A DNA stretch of 64,000 bases, taken from assembly GCA_015680685.1 (NCBI GenBank), contig MNCI01025228.1, forward strand, positions 159,739 through 223,738, in the 5' to 3' direction. A program made the translations under genes and the position numbers. Shown one piece after another: positions 57,452-64,000 of this stretch; the stretch's first letter is position 1; each line of letters begins with the position of its first letter. Source of the stretch: Gnetum montanum. Lineage: Eukaryota > Streptophyta > Gnetopsida > Gnetales > Gnetaceae. The notes beneath the pieces are model-generated. The model made no database searches, was not told where the DNA came from, and was given only the letters and a program-made list of their open reading frames with translations.

Positions 57452-60090
57452 ATGACTACATCAACTACCACTGTTGACACCTCCAACCTTGAGAATCCTT
57501 GGACCATGAAAATCACACCTCCTGTGGTCGAGTCACCAATTAGACCGGTGTGACCATGTCACTTCCTCAGGCTGCAAAACAAGGAGCCTGAGGGACACGC
57601 TCAGTGTAGGGAACACTACAATTTCCTCTATGTTAAACTAGCAACAAACCTGCCCATGTATCCACAAGAATTTGAGGGAAAACGAGAATATGAGTTCATG
57701 TATTGTAATGAGAAGGAATTTATTCCTTCACCTAGCACAACTATACCCTTAACAGATCAACAAAAGTGGATCCTAGATCAAATGCTGATGGCTAAGACAT
57801 CACCAGAACAACTCAAGAAGTTTTTCCATGATGAAACGCTTCATGACGGGTAAGATGATCTAGACTCTCACTCTGAGGGAGGCAGTCACGTGGACTTCAC
57901 CATGGCCCCTCCTTCCATGACATCCCATGTAAATCCGTTGTTCATGGTCACCACGCCTTTAACATTATCCAACACTAATCAAGTCCCGCATTCGCCACGT
58001 CTACATTTTCTCTCTCCAACTATCCTTCCAAGTGAAGGTTCATCACAAATTATACCCCAATAGGTGTAATTACCTAATCCATCTCATTGTGTACCTGCAC
58101 CTATGTCACTACATGTACATGCGATGCCCACTTCAGAATCATCCACAACACCCACCTTCACGTCGACCCACACAACAAGGCCCATCACTACAGCATGGTG
58201 GGCTCCAAACATGCTTTTGGCTACATAACCAACGTAGGTGTCCCATCCACTCCTTCATCAAAGTCAGCTGTGACCTCCATTAAACCCTATTACAAGGCCA
58301 TTGTCTGTACACCTGGCTATGCAAACAGTGTATCAAATGGAACAACCGGTGGTGGCCATCCCTATTCTGCCACCCAACATAGCTCCTTCTATCATTTCAC
58401 AAATGACCTCTCCATCTACGGGTCTAGATCAAGCTTTCTAGCTTATTCAAACTCTTACAGAGGAGGTTAAACATCTAAAGGCTATTGGTTCTGACACAAT
58501 ATAAGACATGGATTTTTACCATGACAATCCTATTAGCCTGATGGTGCCTATTTTATCATTACTGCCTAGAATGCCACTCCCCCATTTTATGAAATATAGT
58601 GGGGAGGGTGATCCCAATGCCCATTTAGTTACTTTCAGATCAGAATCGTTGCTATTGCAACAATGGCCACATACCATCATTCGTGTCTTTGCTATGTCTT
58701 TAACGGGTAAAGCTTTGGACTAGTATCGAGCACTCCCATGTGCTTCCATTTCAACTTTGGAAGAGCTATTAACTCAGTTTGTAACTCATTTCAAATACAA
58801 CCTGAAGTTGGAAGTCACACTAGACCAGCTCATGGGAGTCAAGAAAGACTCGCTTAAGTCAGTTCAGAAGTTTATACAGCGATGGAGCGCTACCTTGAAT
58901 GAAATCCGCGAACCCATCGCGGAGGCCCATCTATTGGCAATCTTCAAAGGGGTAGTTAATGAATTTATCAAGTCTAAACTATATTACCTTGCTCCCTACT
59001 CCCTCAACCAAGCCTTTGCTCAGACTAAGAGCATCCAAGATGTTGTGGAGGCTAGCAAAGATCCGACGTATGTGGTCTACAAAAATGCCCATAGTAAAAG
59101 TAAAGACAAGGTTAAAGCCATGCTGAAAAAAGTGGCAGCAGTTGCTGAAGGAGGTAAGAGGAAAAATAATAACAAGAAAACACCTGCAGAATCTATTGAG
59201 CCAACAACTAGCTCAAGCGACACCAATCAAGAAACTCCTTCTACCCCTAAAGCACCTCCATAGCCGAGGCCTAAATTTGAGCATAAAGATCACTCAAATT
59301 ACACGTCTCTACCTGTAAAGCCTTCTAAACTCCTGAAGCAATTACTGGAAATTGGCTATATTCGACACAAGAGAGTATCCAAGGAGGCTCTGAAATGCCA
59401 TAGGTTCCATTGTGAGTTGCTCAAGAACCCCTCCTTGGCCCAACCCAACGAACTGCCAGTTCCCAAGAACTTTAGGTTGGATCGATTTTGTGTCTACCAT
59501 CAATTGTGTGGTCATGACATGGATTACTGCTAGGTGTTGAAATATGGCATTCAACATCTGATCAACCAAGGTGATCTGATTCTAGACAACAGTAGTCCAG
59601 CATGTTCAAAAAATCAAGCCATGCATGTGTACCGAGACTTGTTAAATGCAAATAACGTAGGGTACACAATCAACATGGTAAGAGAAGAAGGCAATGATTA
59701 GGCATGGCCAAAATAGCCTTTTGTGTTACGAATGTCCCCTCATCTGCCCTAGGTAGTAGGTTCATCAGCATTGACAGGTGGTGGCCCAAAGCAACCTTAT
59801 GTCCTTTGAACCCATCCTCAGATCACTGCCCGACAGCCTACTGTTGTTGAAGCCGTGGCCTAGTCCATGCCTACGCCTAAGGCACCTTTTGTCATCAGGG
59901 TGCCAAAACCATCAGTAGTCACTCTTGTGCAAGGGAAAACTTCTAAGTTGATCCCCCAACTTCCAATCAATAGAAAAGAAGAAGGGGGTATGACAACTGA
60001 CACAGCCAAGGATCATCTTACGCTGGGGTTTCCCAAGCCTAAACCCCTCGCTTCCATGCCCTTAGCCCCACTTTCCAAATAGGTCAAAGC
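57452..60090 (+). pseudogene. E7 gag
   Basis: The start ATGACTACATCAAC is at 57452. N-terminal module YEFMYCNEKEFIPSPSTTIP (57680-57750) with LTDQQKWILDQML; His/Pro-rich spacer; capsid segment 58500-59050 with MDFYHDNPISLMVP, KYSGEGDPNAHLVTFRSESL, WPHTIIRVFAMSLTGKALD and FIKSKLYYLAPYSL; Lys-rich linker to 59260; knuckle FCVYHQLCGHDMDYC (59487-59531, C-x2-H-x4-H-x4-C). The frame 58757-59263 (168 residues) is the longest intact gag piece in the window. Stops occur at 58722, 59263 and 59531. Confidence 0.85.
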
Positions 60091-61085
60091 TATACAAATG
60101 TGACCATCTCTTCCTAGCCAAAAAAAACACAATCATCGACCAGATACTACTCTTCCCCAAGAAATTCACCTCTTGGGGTGAATGGAAGAGGAAAAGGGTG
60201 ATAAACAACCAGATCGTGGGCAGGACCTCTTCGATGCCTTTACACAAGTCAAATAGGCTCTAAAGCAAAAAAATAGTACATTGAGCCTCTATGAGTTACT
60301 AATGACGTCACAGAAACATCGTGAGGCCATGGTTCATATGTTAACATCCATACCCATTGATGAAATTCTGCCAGCAAATGAAGAAGAAATTCATTCTGTT
60401 ATGCTACCCCTCGCTGCTGAAAAACCTGAGCCTACCCTATTGACCTTCTGCGACAAATCCATTAAGGACGACCCAGCGAAAGGATAGGTGATGAAGACAT
60501 CCATGTTCATCACCATTTGGGTTGGTCAACACTGAATCTAGAGGGTACATGTATACGATAAGGTAGCCACCAATGTCATTCCCTATCCCATAGTGGATAA
60601 ACTAGGCCTAATCGATCAGTCCTACAACCATGTCGTGTCTAAAGTCATTCAACGGGGCACGAGTGCAAGTCAAGGGGATAGTACACATCAATTTTGTGGT
60701 AGGGGATCAATTCCCCATAGATGCAATGTTCATCATTGTCGAGGAGATGCCTGGATTCAATTTAATCCTAGGAAGGTCTTGGTTAGCTTAACTGAGGGCA
60801 GTTTCATCACCTATCCATCAGGAAATCCATCTACCCTACGTAGGAGGGGAGGTGGTTATCCACGGTGATGAAGTAACCCCTCAAGCTGTCAACAATGTAG
60901 AAACATAATAGGGTTCAGAAATCAAAATTCCCGAAGATCAATCCCTTGTCCAAACTTTCGAATAGGCCAAAACAATGGCTAATGAAAGCCTAGCTTGGGC
61001 CAAACTACCATTCTAGGAAGAAGATGGTGATGTGAAGAAGCAGAGTCATAAATATCCCCACCCTTACACGTCACTAAAAGTGAAG
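60091..61085 (+). pseudogene. E7 protease region
   Basis: It shows the uninterrupted version of the E1 site into which E2 inserted (around 60140-60180). SLYELLMTSQKHREAMVHML (60282-60340) is followed by the degraded active-site region near 60550 (VYDKVATNVIPYPIVDKLG; the DDG triplet is lost), VVGDQFPIDAMF, FNLILGRSWLA and VVIHGDEV (60700-60875), then AWAKLPF near 60990. Frameshifts and stops are numerous. Confidence 0.8.
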
Positions 61086-61247
61086 GCAATTAAGAAACAA
61101 CTACAGATTTAGTAGATGAATTGTGTGGCCTAACTATCATGTGGTCTATCTTTACACTTTCCAATAGCTATTCTATTTTACGCTTTCCAACTTTACTTGT
61201 TACATTTACTCATACCTTCATGCTTCCATTAGCTATCTTCTTCACTC

Positions 61248-61405
61248 ACCTAAAACTAGCGAAGGCTTGAAATGACCTTAAGTAGCAAAGGCTTGAAATG
61301 GCCTTAAAGTAGCGAAGGCCCGAAATGGCCTTAAACTAGAGATCCCATTTATGCTTTGAGCATCAATTATTTAGTGGCCCGCAATGGCTTTAAACTAGTA
61401 AATCC
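61248..61405 (+). repeat. Hairpin plus TTAAACTAG array after protease (E7)
   Basis: Four units. The clearest is AAGGCC-CGAAAT-GGCC followed by TTAAACTAG (61315-61339), where AAGGCC can pair with GGCCTT. It lies between the protease and the 3' end of the antisense gene. Confidence 0.82.
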
Positions 61406-61604
61406 ATTTACCCTACATGCTTAAAACTAACTGCGATTTGACAAAACCTATTCAGTAATGCTTCGCATAAAGAAAAAACAACAAAAGAACGTTAAACTTA
61501 AGACAATTAGACTAACAACAAGATTTTCATTAAATACATTAAAAGAAAAATATTTTATTTTTGTTCCATCTCATCATAATAAAACCGTGGCTAATATAGC
61601 CATG

Positions 61605-64000
61605 CTATGAATCCCCATTGTCCCCACTGTCCCCCGTATCTCCTAAATCCATGTCTACTTCTAGTAAATCATCCTCATAGGGGCCATCCTTTTCTTGAAG
61701 AATCTCTTCATGAAGACGACCCTCTTTGCGAGGCTCTTTCACCTGGAGCCACTTGCCATGACATTGACCATCTTTATTATGTTCTGTTTCCTGTAGATCC
61801 CCTTCAATAGGACCATTACCATTGCTACGTCTATCCTACTGAGGATTCTCCTTAGGTCGCTCCTGAAAGTAGAGATGATACACATATTAACATTGCCATC
61901 AAACCTAAGTATAATAGAAAAAACAAACACAATACTACTACGATTTACCTGTGATGGTCCTGCATCGATAGCAAAAGGGATTTGTTCTAAGCTGACCCAC
62001 AGTCGTTGCATAATTTCATCTTTGGTTAGCTTAGATCAAACCCCATCCCCTAGATTAGTCCCAGCTTTAACCTTACCCTTCTCCACAGGAGTCCATCGGG
62101 GTGGTTTAGGGAACAAAGAAGGGATGGTAGTCTCACCCCCAGGAAGGGTCATTTCCCTTTCTGGAGAAGCACTCACCGTCACTTGCTCTTGGAACTTTTC
62201 AAATGCTCTTGAAGCACCAATGACGTCAAGGAATAGCCGAAGGGACTGAGCCTCAATGGCAGAATTCCTATAATATTGACGATAGGTAGTGCTTTCTCAT
62301 TTATAGACATGTTTATGGTCTTTCTGTGTCTACCCCCATTCCTGGACACTCGCGCTAAAATCCTTCCAGTCTTAGCTTTTCTGAGCCAAGAGATCCATAT
62401 GCATTCGCTGCTCCACCAATTCATGGCTAGCTTGGACATTGTTCTTGACAACCATCCAATAATAGGCATAGTCAACAACAGCCATCCTCCAGTCCTCATT
62501 GTTAGTTCCCTAGTCTTGTAGGAATTCGTTTCACGACCTCAAGTCCCCAACCTCTTCACTTAAAGCCATCCTCTTTTTTTCTGACCTTTGCAGTCTCTTC
62601 CAAAGGTCTTCATTCACATTTTGAAATTCCCATAAGAAGTGAGTCAAGAATATAGCACATTTATGCATCTCATCGTAAATGTTGTGTGGCACGATGGTCA
62701 CCTCCGATGAAGGTTCGGTGGTGTCTAAGTCAATAGGCTCTGACGGATCCCATCTAAGATGAGCTCCTAGTAACATAAAATGCCAGTTAAGCATAATTAG
62801 GTAGCATAATGCCATGATGCAATAATCCCTATGTAATGATCACAAAGTACCGACTTCAGGATTGACTCGCTCTAAGCGACCGATCATGTCATTGACGATG
62901 CCTTTCAAAAAGGTGAATTTATCAAGAAATTCGCCCCAAGACCGGGTTGCCACTGTTGATAGGTGCACGCTCTGATCACCTATTACATAGGATAAATTAC
63001 ATGTGAACACATAACCAAGGCATCATGATGACTAATAAAACCTTCAGAAGTAGTAGCGTAAAGTTTCCCGTTCAACCAAAGCTAATTTCAACAAGTGCCA
63101 AAACACTTACCTCTTCAAGTTCCAGCTGAAAGAACTTCGGCATCCTCTACCGCTCCTTCCTCTTCACGCACAAGAGCCTGTGCACAACTCATTTTATTTA
63201 CTAGGGCATCCTCTTCCAAGATTGGGGCCCCTTCTCCATGCTGCAAAACTATAGCCCCTGTTTTAGGGGTCAACCGCTCCACAACCTTCTTCTTCACTGT
63301 CACCCGATATAATTAGTTAACACAGGATTTCACTCTTGTTCAACAAATATTACGCTATACAAGTACATATTTACATAGCATAATTATAACCATTAATACA
63401 TTTTTCTACTTACCAGCTGGAGGATTAATCCTCTTAAATCTAACCTACACCTTCTTTCCCACGCCACCTGCTAGCTCGGCAGTTTTCTTGGTCAAGCGAG
63501 GCTTCTTCTGTAGCACTGATGAATCCACTATTTCAGCTGCCAAATTCTTCCCTCTTGACACATATCTAGTGTAGGAAGGGAGCACCCCACCCACGCTATC
63601 TTGACCCCATGTTCGAGGTGCCACCATATTCTTAGTCTTTACTGATAACGACTCCTCGATTCCTTCAGGAGGATCTTGCGACTGGGTAGTGCTGAAAACA
63701 TGGGAGATCCATGATTTGAAAATCTGGCTGCGGTCTTGTTGCATCCAAAACCCATTCCTTTGGACTACCAAAAATTCAGTGAAATGCTGGAAGAAAGCTA
63801 TAAATAAGGCAAAATGCACATTAAAACGGGATTCGATCTTCTTATGAAGCTTGACCATTTCAACGTGTAAACCTTCGGCAAAATAGCTCGTCCAATTGAA
63901 CCGGGTCCCTTCCTCCATGACCTCTTGCATAATCTACATCTATTCTATGGTGAAGAACCTCCCTTACAAGAGTTTCTTGGGGAAAGCTTAGGCTCAAAAA
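61605..64000 (-). pseudogene. Passenger gene in E7, antisense, 5' part beyond window
   Basis: Minus strand, third copy. From the window edge: MQEVMEEGTRFNWTSYFAEG and HFALFIAFFQHFTEFLVV (63930-63700), then SQDPPEGIEESLS. A GTAAGT donor follows at about 63416. A Glu-rich exon 63290-63108 (EEDALVNKMSCAQALV) ends at GTAAGTG. An exon about 62970-62850 (GEFLDKFTFLKGIVNDMIGR) precedes GTACTT, a coiled-coil exon about 62770-62030 (NEDLWKRLQRSEKKRMALS), and an acidic tail ends at 61605 (DLGDTGDSGDNGDS). Exon order and several donor sites match the copies in E1 and E2. The FCP1/NIF-like exon would lie to the right of 64000. Fewer stops are visible than in E1. Confidence 0.78.

Overview
The window is nuclear DNA from a plant. 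It is a nest of decayed Ty3/gypsy LTR retrotransposons of Tat/Ogre type: two RNase H modules, no chromodomain after integrase, a gag knuckle of C-x2-H-x4-H-x4-C form, and PBS sites resembling TTGGCGCTAGAAGGAGG. I find no independent host gene, tRNA, rRNA or CRISPR array. The species cannot be named from this sequence. One 670-base run of N (54919-55588) is an assembly gap.

Layout. 46-2823: an LTR-like remnant on the minus strand (family C) and unassigned DNA. 2824-36388: E1, a plus-strand element with LTR, gag, protease, antisense gene, RT-RNase H-RNase H-integrase. It is split by E2 (7608-25254, minus), a 17.6-kb element with both LTRs and a perfect GCCCC target duplication. 36389-40752: E3 (plus), LTR and gag only. 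40753-43226: E4 (minus), two LTRs separated by only 121 bp. 43227-45145: LTR pieces. 45146-48001: E5 (minus), LTR, leader and a gag fragment. 48002-54237: E6 (plus), gag-protease without pol. 54238-64000: E7 (plus), LTR, gag, protease and the start of another antisense gene. E7's LTR is itself interrupted by a family C insertion with CATAC target duplications that contains the gap.

The most notable system is a passenger gene carried in antisense between protease and reverse transcriptase. E1, E2 and E7 are the three elements that retain the DNA just downstream of protease, and all three have it. It keeps GT-AG introns on the antisense strand. In E1 and E2 it has a TATA box of its own upstream. 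It starts with a domain I recognise as FCP1/NIF-like (HAD phosphatase fold) in which the usual catalytic acidic residues are replaced. It continues with a conserved unrecognised region and a coiled coil, and ends in an acidic tail.

The module borders (protease/antisense gene, antisense gene/RT, integrase/3' end) carry arrays of a short hairpin followed by TTAAACTAG. The stem sequence changes from unit to unit while pairing is kept (GGTC/GACC, AGTC/GACT, CGTC/GACG, TGTC/GACA, GGCC/GGCC). Separately, three unrelated LTR types carry arrays of different CpG palindromes (AGCGTATACGCT, GCTACGTAGC, CGATATCG).

All reading frames are broken by stops or frameshifts, so the window shows fossils, but repeated copies allow comparison. 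All homology calls are by eye. No alignment, HMM or database search was run.
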